Shown: piece by piece, positions 23,701-33,534 of the stretch
Layout: each line of letters begins with the position of its first letter
Position numbering within the stretch: the first letter of the stretch is position 1
NCBI RefSeq assembly: GCF_025602895.1
Contig: NW_026516358.1
Location: forward strand, 1-64,000
DNA: 64,000 nucleotides
Reading direction: 5' to 3'
DNA from: Polychytrium aggregatum
Lineage: Eukaryota; Chytridiomycota; Chytridiomycetes; Polychytriales
Program-made: the position numbers and the translations under genes
The notes under the pieces: generated by a model
What the model was told of the DNA's origin: nothing
Databases searched by the model: none
Seen by the model: the letters and a program-made list of their open reading frames with translations, nothing else

Positions 23701-26086
23701 CAGCAAGCGCCCAATTGTGATGACATCCAACGGTAAGCTCGTGACGCTGCGAGAATCGCAAGCGCAAGTCGCGCATATTTAGAGGATTTCTGAGGCCACT
23801 GTCACTATTTCTTCCACCAGAGTATCCATTTTCGCCACAGAATGGTGCTATACCTCCTGGCCTCCTTTCCTCCCTTCAGCAAGCGACGTATCGCTTGGAA
23901 ATGCATCTGCCCTCTGTCTTCGAAGTAGCGCTCTATTGCCAGTTGGTTTTGCTCCGTCGTGGGATTTGGATCCAACCAGCCGAGTTGACATCATGGCTCC
24001 GCATCGAGTTCTCTGGTGAAACGCAGCATTGCGATGTCCGGCAAGCACTCAATACCCTGCAGCTGTACATATGCTCAGCGAACAGCACCGCAAATGGCGG
24101 CGTAACCAGCGACATCGATGCATACAAGTATGGAAACGACCAAATCGCGATGCGCTTCATTCGGCTATTTGAACAAGATTCGCCAGAGGAGATCTTTGCG
24201 CGCCGTCAAGATAGGAGAGAGCGCACCATCAAAGCCGAGAGCAGCAATCGGGAGGTATCCGATCCCGAGCACGCATCTCTACATTCAATCGTTGCCATTG
24301 GTGTTAATAAGCGGCAAGAATACGAACACATGTGTCGCATGGCCTGGATACTGGACTTGGAATCCATCATGAATGTGTATGCTCGCCCGAGCGAATGGAG
24401 ATATGAAGAGGTACGCCTGTATCATTAGGTTTTGGCGGTCGGTCGATTTGGCTAATTTGGCCAATAGGGCGATTTGATTCACCGGCTCCATATACTGACT
24501 CGATACGCTGTCCCGGCCTCAATCTGCGTAATGATAGACTGCACTGCCCATCATTGGCGATTCTGAGGCCGAGAAGGTACTTGGATCCTATCCCATCATT
24601 CACGCTCCTTCAGGTTGCTCCTACTCGTCCCATTATGACGGCATCAGAGAGGCGCTCGGTGACTTTGCACAGCTCTTGGATGGTCATGCAAGGTCAGGCC
24701 CTCCCGGCCGCAAAGCTGTAACGTTGCCTTCTCAAGGACCACGACCCAGGTAGGCGATAGTATTTCCTATATCGCAGACGCCCTTCGAACGAGTGATTTG
24801 GATCACGAGCCACAATAACCCCCTGGCTTTTCCTCGCTTGAAGGATAAACTCAGAATACGAAAGCTCTGTCCACGCGGCCCTCGATTTCTTTACCCGTGA
24901 ATCCATGCATGTTGTCGAAAAGAGTTACCTCTATTCGCTGCTGGCCCCATACATCTCGATTCAATGTCTTCACGACAATGCTGAGCACCAAGAGCGCCAG
25001 CGCGTTCGTCACCGAACAGAGCAGACACTACAAGCAGCACACGGAGGACGCGGAGGACAAGTAGGACGAGCTGGACAAGAGGTGCTCCAGCAACTCAAAA
25101 GCAGCCCACAGATACCGATTGCCGATATGCCTTTGACAAGCGGACGAGAATGCACCTCCCGGATCGGAACTGAGCCTTCCTCGCCGACCTGGGCTTCTCG
25201 TTTCAAGCAATCGGTCGCTTCCGTAACTACCGCAGTCACGCCTACAGTGTTCGCACCAAGTTCTCCACCAACGAACTTCCGGCCTTTAGTGCCTCAATCA
25301 TCAATCGATCCGTTCTCACTCATTCCTAATCCACCGTATTGCCCAGCAAGCGCGACGGCCGGGCATTTGCCTGCGCTGGATCCGAGATATACGTTTGCGC
25401 CCATGCTTGCTGATCCAGTGTCCACATCCGGCCCGATGCCCAGCTCTGCGTCGACAGTACTGTGGCCCCGGCCGATACCGATGCATGTACCTATGCCAAT
25501 ACCAATGGTGATACCGATACCGACGCCGATACCGACGCCGATCCCGATGCCGATCCCGATGCCGATGCCGATACCAGTACCGATGCCAATGTCAATGGCG
25601 ATGGCGATGCCTGTTTCAACTGTCCCGCTTGGAATAGGAGCTGCAGGAAACAGTCTCGTAGTGTCAGCGCAAGAGTTGGCGAATCACCCTCTCCTATTAC
25701 ATGGTAGATTGTTGCCCACTTGGCCCTCAGCGCCTGCAATCTCCGCACCACATGTAGCCTCCACAGCAGCTGCACTCTCAGGCTCTTCCATGACATGGCG
25801 ACCATCCAGTCCCACCGACTCAGAGATAGCACTGCCTCACCCGACTCTTGCAAACCAGCCGCAATCTGGGAATGGAAGCATCGAGCAGTCTACCGCGGAT
25901 GCCTCGGTATATTCAATTACCAAGATTCGCCGAAGCCTGCGGGTGAAGGCCGGCGCACTGGGCTCGAAATTCCGCCGGCACTTTGAAGGGCAACTGAGCG
26001 AGGAGTCAAGTGAGCGGCTCTCCAAGATTTATGCGAATCTTCGAACCAGCTCCTCCGTTGACAGTGTGTCTGATGCCTGTTTTTGA
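20755..26086 (+). CDS. ELG1: Elg1/ATAD5-type RFC-like AAA+ protein (PCNA unloader)
   Basis: Large subunit of the alternative clamp loader that removes PCNA from DNA. A PIP-like box KKRPLTLESFF lies near the N terminus, followed by a long disordered region with a second PIP-like KIHPFFQRH, the TFFLTPEQRR and NPFFQK motifs, then the AAA+ core: Walker A GPSGSGKTAAVYAVA (about 23.03 kb), SDKRGGKELL, Walker B LVLLDEVD (about 23.62 kb) and IVMTSNG. After an intron at about 23733-23820 come sensor and lid helices (DVRQALNTLQLY). C-terminal helices appear near 24.85-25.05 kb. The last frame runs on to 26086 through a low-complexity Pro/Ile/Met tail; that tail may be a separate gene or a misread 3' end. 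The junction near 21.7-21.94 kb was not resolved. An alternative start is 20599. Confidence 0.8.
25476..25620 (+). repeat. Hexanucleotide GATGCC/GATACC array
   Basis: Tandem, imperfect six-base units (ccgatg, ccgata) encode an alternating PIPMPIPMPMPIP run in the 24905-26086 frame. The other + frame reads as Asp/Ala repeats. It looks like slippage-prone sequence, so the coding status of the surrounding tail should be treated with care. Confidence 0.7.
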
Positions 26087-26467
26087 ATAAACAGGTTGGT
26101 CGATGGACTATATTCAGAAATCGTAGGAAACTGTCCCATCGCAACCGAAAATGTAGTTTTGAAAACCTGCATCCAACAAACCAATGCAACCATAGCTGAT
26201 CACTTCTGAGCGAAAGTCCACGACTCGCTTCCCCGTCTCCATCATTGCCCTGCGCACAATGACCATGCTGCTCATGGACACACTGGAGATGGGCAACCTT
26301 TCCCGGATTGTAGATGATGGTGTAACATCCCAAGGCAGCAACGCAAAAGTCAAATGCGCGGCAGATGGTTATGATGAGTGTGTGTTACGATGCAACAAAC
26401 CATTTGGCTGCTGATCAGACACCCTGGCTAACAAGGCGAAAATAATAAAGCCCAGGCGTACGGCCCT
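26087..26467. other. Gap between convergent ELG1 and CFAP70 3' ends
   Basis: About 380 bases. A minus-strand 79-codon frame (26114-26353, no ATG start) crosses it and is not low-complexity, but it matches nothing recognised. Otherwise it is probably two overlapping 3' UTRs; 'aataataaag' near 26440 is an AATAAA-like sequence on +. Confidence 0.4.
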
Positions 26468-29400
26468 TCAAAAAACCGGCTCTTGAACGTCATTGCTATC
26501 GGAGCATTCGTCGCTGGCCGACTCTTCGAGATCCTCCCGCTCGAGTGCAAGTAGATCGGATTTGATTGGAGGATCAAGGGCCTGCTCAAAGAGACGCTGT
26601 GTCTGCTCGTCCGACGGGTCCAGCTCGAGGCACATTCGGAAGCACTCCGATGCAGCTCCGTTTTTCTGGGCCCGAAGAAACGCCACCCCGAGGAGCCTGT
26701 GGTTCAGCAATGGTGCAATAATAGGCGGTCACTTGTGGGGCGCGGCTGCTGGAGCGCAAAATCGATTACAACGCTCGCTCCGCCGATACGGAACGGTGCA
26801 GGCGATAAGGTCGGCCGATATGCCGGTCCATTGCCTGTAGGCGTCCACCTCGAACAATGGCCGGCCTTTCCCTTGTTCATCGATTCATATGCAAATCCCA
26901 ACAGATCGCCGGCTACTAGAGCGCATCGAGAAACAGCTCCTCTGTCTACCAGTGCTGCAGATAGCCATCAAAGGCAAGTCCTGATCTTACTTGAGAATCT
27001 CAGCGTTGCGTATGCCTATTCTAAGAGCCTGTGCGACTGCTTGATTGGCTTCAAACTCCCGATTGGTCTGAAGACAAAGAATGGTGATGTAGGCCCATAC
27101 TTCGCTATCCCTATTGTTCAGCACGTTGGCTTCCTGGAGTTTGATTGATGAAACATGGATACAGCTGAGTATCGGGAGGGAGATGGTACTGGTACAGATG
27201 AAGCCGCCTCATAACGCGCAAGCTGGTTCAGCCTCTCAAACTAGAGCATGCTTTCGTGGTCGTGATGAGGGGTAGGCCGGGAATCCTTACAGCGAGAGAA
27301 TCCTCGGCTTCTGCATACTCGCTCAGCGCTAAGCACGCCTTGCCGACTCCCAACCATCCGTTACTTGTGGGCTCGAGCTCACATGATTTGATATATATCG
27401 CCTTGGCCAAATTGGCCGAGTGCGTGTCCTGTGTTTTGAATCCAAGAGCATCCTGACTCTCGGATATCTCGCCAAGAAGGCATCTGATGCTGTCTGACGG
27501 AACAAAACCAGCTTTACGCAGGTACAAATGGCCGAGACGCAGGTAGATCAGGGCCAGGTTGTGCGGGGGCTTCGGAAGCGATATGACTGTTTCGTAGGAT
27601 GACAGAGCATCGTCCCAGTTCTGTTGGATATATTGGAGGTGTCCTAGTTGTGGGGTGAAAAGGCCGGGATTGTGAGGCTGTGACCATTGAATCGGCGGCC
27701 ACCCTCGCACACTCCCGCCCACACTGGCTCGATGAAGGACCTTCGGCCATATTGCTTGTATCGCTCAAGTCATACCAAGTGCTGCCCAGGCATCCGGGCT
27801 ATCTTGCTTCACATCTATGGCGTCCTGGACATGCTTTTCGGCCACCTTGAAGTTGCTGCGCTGAACTTCGAGCTGACTCAGAAGCAGATAAGGTCGAACC
27901 TGCGGACCGTTTTTCAGCATCTCCTGTGATAGTGCTCTCTCGACCAGCTGACCGGCATGACATTGGACCAAAAACTCGGCCGACAGCATAAATATCGATA
28001 TATCGTTGCTTGAGCTTGATTCGCTGTGCAACTTTTCGGCATCGGCCAGATACTTCTCTGACTCGAGTTCCTCTCCTATGATGTCATAGAAGAGGCCCTT
28101 TTCCAGCATAGATGTTCAAATATGAGCGGACGGTCGCATTTTGCAGCTAGCTCGACGACTGCAGCAGACCAAGTTGCTGTAATGATCACGACAAACCCAC
28201 CATCGCTGTTAATCCCAGCACATATTTGGGCTGAATTTCCGTGACGCGGTTGAAAAACACCCGTGCTTCTTCGTAGCGCTCGTTCACGCAACAGAGAGAT
28301 CCATAGCCTAGTAGACTGGAATAAATATCCGGTGTGAGCTCGGGAAACATTCAGCATATCCATGACCTAGGATTAATACAAGCATTCATGAATCACTTGA
28401 TGATGAGCTAGCCAACCTTGGAATGTGTTTTTGATTTCTCTGAAGGATTTCTTTGAAGCACTCCTCGCCTTTTGAGGGCAGGCCAGTACGGACACAAAAG
28501 CAGCCGTAATCAAACCTGCACATCGAATGACATGCACATCGAATGACACGCACATCGAATGACACGCACACCCCCAGACGTGCATTGTGTTGATAGTCAG
28601 TCAGTCGGAATATTTCGAATGCTTTCTGAAGTGGATTTGACTCGCACACCTCGCACGGACTGACTCAAAATGTATCGCATCCCATCGTATCGCATCCTAT
28701 CGTATCGCCTTTACCATGCTTGCATACTCTCTTCGTATTTAGAGACACGCTCTTGATGATAGAGGGCTGCGACATGGAGGTTTCTTTCGGTTTCTTCGCG
28801 ATCGGCAAACGATTTGAGAGAATTGAAGTCGGCAGTGCGGCTGATGGTTGGATCTTCTGCAAGTGCAACCCTGTTCTTAAACATCTGAATATTGCTGCTA
28901 TATTAGAATTGGTCAAGATGGCTGTCAGGCGCAGCACATTGCCTCCGCTTACTTGGGCTGTTGAAATGTGCATTTGGTCGTTTAAATAGACGTATATCTC
29001 GCTCAAGAAACACTGAAGCTCCGCCTTTGTGGAGAATGGCGATTTCTTTTGGAATTGCTATAGGCGAATGATCGAGCTCGTTGGAAACGCGGCTGAATAC
29101 TGTTGTCGAGTCCTCGGTGATGTGAGCCCTCCATAGCACTTACCTCGCGAACCACCTCAACGACGGCTGCTTTGAGGCGCTCCTTGAAACTAAAATACAC
29201 GCCACTTCTGTTCAGATGAAACATGAACTTGCGGCGGCGCTGGAATTGAGAGAAATGGCGGACTTGATCAGTGCCGTCGGTGAGCTCTGGAGCTGCATCC
29301 AGAAACCATGCTACTTACCTGCTGTGTATCGTCAGCCGTCACTGCAGCCGCAAATTCGCCATCCTTGGCAAACTCCCTTTGGTACTCCTGAACCAAAATT

Positions 29401-32217
29401 CGCACAATATCTTGGATCTGCTCCCGATACTCCTGGTTGGCCTTGACAGATCGTCGCTGATAGAGCATATGGGATGGAATTATGCGCCTTGGTATGAAAT
29501 CGCTTACAGACTTTGTAATCTGTAATGGCCGTATGGGAAGGTCACTGTTGTTAGCACCACAATGTCGCGTTCTGAACTCGGTATGACCTCTCAGACAGCT
29601 TTGTTCATGTTTGATACCCCACCATCAATATAGCAATGCTCTACAGGTATCTCTCCTCAAACTATGACTGCAGACCCCATACATACCGGCTGGAGCTTTT
29701 TCTTGTTTAGCAATGGCTTTTCGAGCAAGAGTTCCAAGTAAATTGATGTCCCCAGTGATTTATATATGTTTCCGCCTAATGTATAAACATTGATTGTTAA
29801 TTTGATTCCTGCATAGCTTGCTGCATATCTTGACGGTTTATGCAGCATATTGTTACCATCATCCTTGTTTCCCTTGCTTTTCTTTCCATCGGCACTAGTT
29901 GGATTCCCGGTAGTAAGACCTTCAGCTGTTGAAGGAGGCTCAAACATCTCCATCGGATAGCGACCTGGGACAGCAGTGGCAGAATCAGAGCCCCGAGCAA
30001 TTGCCAATGCTGCTATGTGAAAGCACCGACCCGCGACGACCTGCTTCGGACCTACAGCGTACCTTTCAAGCCCACAACTCTTGGAAACATAAGGGCACTG
30101 CTGTCAACGACTACTTTGCCCCGGTATTTGTTCACGTACGGGTCTGTCAAATGAGCAAATTTGGGTTGAAGCTCTCGAACAAACTGGACATTGACGAAAT
30201 AGCCGATTAGCTTCTCCACTACCGATACTGAGCTCAAGTTGGTTTTTACATTCAATCTCAGTTTGTCTCGTGATCCTGGTAACCACGTACCTCGATCTCG
30301 ATCGGACGCTTTGCCAGTGCCCACTCGCGGAGACGGACGACCGCGGTCGGTGGAAGCCAGATATAGTGACTTGTATGCCAAAGCACTTTTTTCGTGTTGA
30401 TGTTGGATGGATCTGCCCCGGTCTTTTCAACCTTTTCTGCTGGTGGAAGCTCCGAGAGGGTTGCTCCATTGTGGCCAAGACTACTGGCCGAGTTTTTGGG
30501 CTTAGGAATGTAAATTGGCTGCGGCTGGATCGCGTTTGCCTCCGCTAGATCATTCAGAAGACAATATTATGAAAGGCAGAAAATAGCACAGTGAGTCAAT
30601 ATCGCTCGGCAGCTTGTCTGAATCTACCACAGAGGGAGAATACAACACCGATTCAACTAGACGCAAACTGATGCTCTCGTCAGCTGCAACTGGCAACGAA
30701 CATCTTTTGTACTTTGGAATAGCACTCTGTAATACATGTGCTCCGCCGAAGCTCTCTTACGAAATGGCCAGCATACCTGTGGAGCTTGCATCCGAAACGG
30801 TCAATGTGCCTCCGCCTACGTTGATGAGACGCTCTGGAGAGCTTTCTGCCGGGACGACAAAGTTGAGAGAGTACTGAAAAATGTCTTTGAGCCCCCGTGT
30901 ATTGCACAGCAGGTTGGTTAGACTCTGTTTGTATGCGGATCGGTCCGTCCTTCTCGGTAGCTTGCGCGCACATAAAATGATAACTGAGTCTGCGACTCCT
31001 CCCTCGTCGCTAGACCAGAGTATTTTATCATGTTGGCGTCCCTTTCGCGTGCATTCTGCACTCACTGGAGTTTAGATCTTTCTCCGATCCTTCTTTGACG
31101 TTCCACTCGTCCGGGACGGGCAGCATGTCTTCGATTTTTAAGCAAATGCAGTTGGACGTATCTTGAATGTCGGGCCGAATCAAATGGTCGTCAAAGGTGA
31201 TTTCGACTTCGATACGAGGAGAAATGTCCTCTTCCGGCGACTTTGGGACCGGAAGAAGTTTGGGATTAGCATAGCTGACGGAGAGCGTCTCGGAGACCGA
31301 TAATGGGGGTGGCTCTGGAGACACGGTTTCCACACTTGGGTCGCGTGAAATGAAATTGAGGAGTTTGCCCATGAACGACATTTCGGTCACGCCGAGAATG
31401 GCGGTTTTCTCCTTGGGAAGCGACTCAATTACTGTCACGACGAGCTTCTTGTTGCCGATCGTGTCGATGAAGCTCTGCATATGCAAGGGCCATAGATGTT
31501 AAGAACGCAGCTTCCTGGCAATGCTTTCTGTAGCCATGCAGCAACACCAACCTCGTCAATATGGAACTTTTGTTCGATCAAGAAAGAATATTCTGGATGA
31601 GGATTGTCAATAACCACTTGAGACTGTGAAGGTTTTGTCCCGTTGCGAGCGTTAGTTTCCAAAGACCATATGATCCCAACATTCTGAATCGGAGACTCCG
31701 TTTCGCGCGCAGGCGGTACAAGCGTTCCCTCTCACAAAACAGCTGCGAGGTCTGCACAACAGGCAGCCATCATGACAATCGGAAAGAACGCACATCTTTG
31801 TAATCGAAATCAGCAAACTGGACCCGAACAAAGCTGTTGACGTGTTCGCCCTTTACTCCCCGGATATTTCTGGCTGAGATCACTCTGATCAGTTCACCGG
31901 CGCGTGGTTAAGGATTATCGTGTGCCTCCGTGATCTTGCCCTGGACATCCACCATCCACCATGCCCAAAGCCCCAGACTTTCGTCGGCGACGTGTGAAAA
32001 GGATATCCATCGTGACCTCGCGAGGAGTGCTTGGTGTGTTATCTGGATCGGCGGTGCCGCTGACTTGGGAAGCAAAAAAAGTCGAAGGTTTTCGCGTCTG
32101 CGCCATGGCGAGCTGTGCAGCTTGAGACCCTGCATTTGCACTCGATGCCGCCGGTCCCGAGCCTTTGGCGGTGCCAGGCTTGGAGGTGGTTGGTGATCTC
32201 TTGAGCGACTCGTTCAT
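26468..32217 (-). CDS. CFAP70: CFAP70 homolog (axonemal outer-arm-associated TPR protein)
   Basis: Flagellar protein with an N-terminal C2-like part and C-terminal TPR array. Minus-strand blocks in order: start MNESLKRSPTT (ATG at 32217), then after an AT-AC intron VIRVISARNIRGVKG and FVRVQFADFDYK, LVVTVIESLPKEKTAILG (31.4 kb), LGTSIYLELLLEKPLLNKKK (29.7), ANQEYREQIQDIVRILVQEY (29.4), GVYFSFKERLKAAVVEVVRE (29.2), MSEIYVYLNDQMH (29.0), and TPR repeats such as LALIYLRLGHLYLRKAG and SNGWLGVGKACLALSEYAEAE down to a Glu/Asp-rich end at 26468. The order and several blocks match the animal and algal family. It has more than ten exons; most junctions are approximate. Its presence implies a flagellated stage. 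Confidence 0.82.
28503..28572. repeat. Short tandem repeat (18-20 bp, 3 copies)
   Basis: Three near-identical copies of 'cacatcgaatgacacg' type units stand head to tail within a CFAP70 intron or exon edge. There is no spacer structure, so it is a simple tandem duplication. Confidence 0.8.
31892..32006 (-). other. AT-AC U12-type intron in CFAP70
   Basis: On the minus strand the intron starts ATATCCTTTT (5' base at 32006), contains the branch site TCCTTAAC (plus-strand 31907-31914) and ends GGTGAAC at 31892, with 16 nt between the branch A and the end. Exon 1 (32217-32007) leaves one spare G. The next exon opens TG ATC AGA GTG, giving ..REVTM-V-IRVISARN, in phase. Without this splice the frame meets TAA just upstream of the conserved block. 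Confidence 0.9.
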
Positions 32218-32444
32218 CGCTTGGGTGTCGTGAGCAGATAGCCGAACGCGATGGAATCGCAGGTTGCGCCAGCCATTCGCACTTGCAGTTGAACTCAAAC
32301 GAAACTTGGCGGTCTCGCATGAAGCAGTTTGACCAATCAGTCGGACGTTGGGTTGGAGGAGCGCGCCAAAAGCTGGTTTGCGAGCGAGCCGGAGCGCTCC
32401 GAAACGGAGCGAAACCCCATGCTTGAGTCAGGGGCCCAGCGTTG

Positions 32445-32779
32445 TTCTGGGTCCTGAATGCACACCTGCCCATCGCCCGCCACGACCAAATAGCGTTCTC
32501 ACAGTGCCTGGAGGCCAAGCTGTCGAGAGGATCGAGTACATGCACCACACTCACGCATCGAGACAGCAGTGCTTCATGAAACATGATCACGACATGCCTG
32601 TCGATCGTCGCCACAGGAGATTGACCAAGTGTATTCAAGGCCGCACCCCAAAACCAACCAAACCCAAGAGATTGCCAACCTGGACTGGAAACAATCGCAC
32701 GGCTTGTTTACTGTGGTCTGCGGAAGTTCGGCATGCCTCAGGCATCTGATGCCAGAAAACAGGGATACCATCCCGTTCC
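32445..32779 (+). pseudogene. Fanzor element relic 1 (3' end plus right terminus)
   Basis: A decayed copy of the end of a Fanzor-bearing transposon. In frame at 32562 it reads HRDSSAS-stop-NMITTCLSIVATGD, which lines up with NRDVNAARNMITVCRSIVETGE of the full Fanzor at 46.64 kb (the RuvC-III motif). The cysteine of CTTLTHRD matches that of CRTVWNRD. A TGA at 32577 and frameshifts break it. It ends in gggataccatcccgttccc, matching the right terminus of the intact element (...gtcccgttt). It aligns over its whole length (~330 bp) with relic 2 at 58.2 kb; no 5' part of Fanzor or transposase remains. Confidence 0.75.
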
Positions 32780-33211
32780 CAAGCTTGGGTAGATGCTGCT
32801 GCCTCTGCCGCAACGGCCCCTCTTTGGTTCTGGCTCTGGTTCTGGTTCTGGCTCTGGCTCTGGCTTCTGAACACGCACACATCTACCCTGTGATCCTGTG
32901 TGCCCGAGAGCATTCTCGAGGTCCAGACGCTTTACACCCCCGGGTATCAGGCCCATGCATCGCACCCGTGTCCCAGTCCTGAATCGTCGTGGCAACACGA
33001 ATGTAAGCACGATCCTGAGTGCGAGTTGATCATCGCTTACGAGTATCGACCGCATATGTTGACAACGGTACTTCATGAAACGATGCGATACACACAAAGG
33101 CCAGCCACAATCCCACAGGCCTCGGCTGCGCGACCAGCAGGGAAGTTGGGTTGGCAACCTTATCGCTGCATAGACTTTCCCTTGGCGAGTGATGGTGCCG
33201 TGTTGTGCGAA
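32777..33211 (-). repeat. 435-bp repeat R, copy 1 (inverted)
   Basis: Reverse complement of 42609-43043. The lengths are identical and only a couple of base differences were seen (for example cccaagctt versus ctccagctt near one end). It contains an internal hexamer array (agccag/aaccag) that would encode Pro-Glu repeats. One end abuts the right terminus of Fanzor relic 1. A 140-codon frame is shared by both copies, but at this identity that does not show coding function. Confidence 0.92.
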
Positions 33212-33534
33212 TGTGGGAATCAGTGAACCAAGAGAAACGCAGGTACGATGATCGCCCCCCCCCTCAAAGAGTGAGGTACCCGGGACAAACTCGATTGACA
33301 TGTGCATATATTCAAGCTTCAGAGAGAAACAGAAGAAAACATATCGATTGCCTCAAACACTGCGTGACCTGTTCCCTTTGAGAGTGCCGTGGTTTATTCC
33401 AGGAACAGCCTTGCCCATTACCAGCAAACAGGCCGCTCCAGCAAACGCCGGCACAGATATCCCTGCACTCGGCATATACCCCACCAGGAGCGCCGGTTGG
33501 ATCACGGTTGCAAATTTTGTAACTGTTTCCAGGA
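33212..33534. other. Gap between repeat R and the coiled-coil gene
   Basis: About 320 bases containing a C9 run near 33256. A minus-strand frame (33353-33538) encodes a short hydrophobic Ala/Gly-rich peptide but lacks an ATG. It is probably the 3' flank of the coiled-coil gene. Confidence 0.4.

Noticed and set aside
26114-26353. 79-codon minus-strand frame after CFAP70
   Set aside because: No ATG, no family match and no sign of splicing partners; kept only as part of the intergenic note.
28503-28572. Regularly spaced repeats considered as a CRISPR-like array
   Set aside because: Units are contiguous with no unique spacers, in a nuclear eukaryotic genome; simple tandem repeat.
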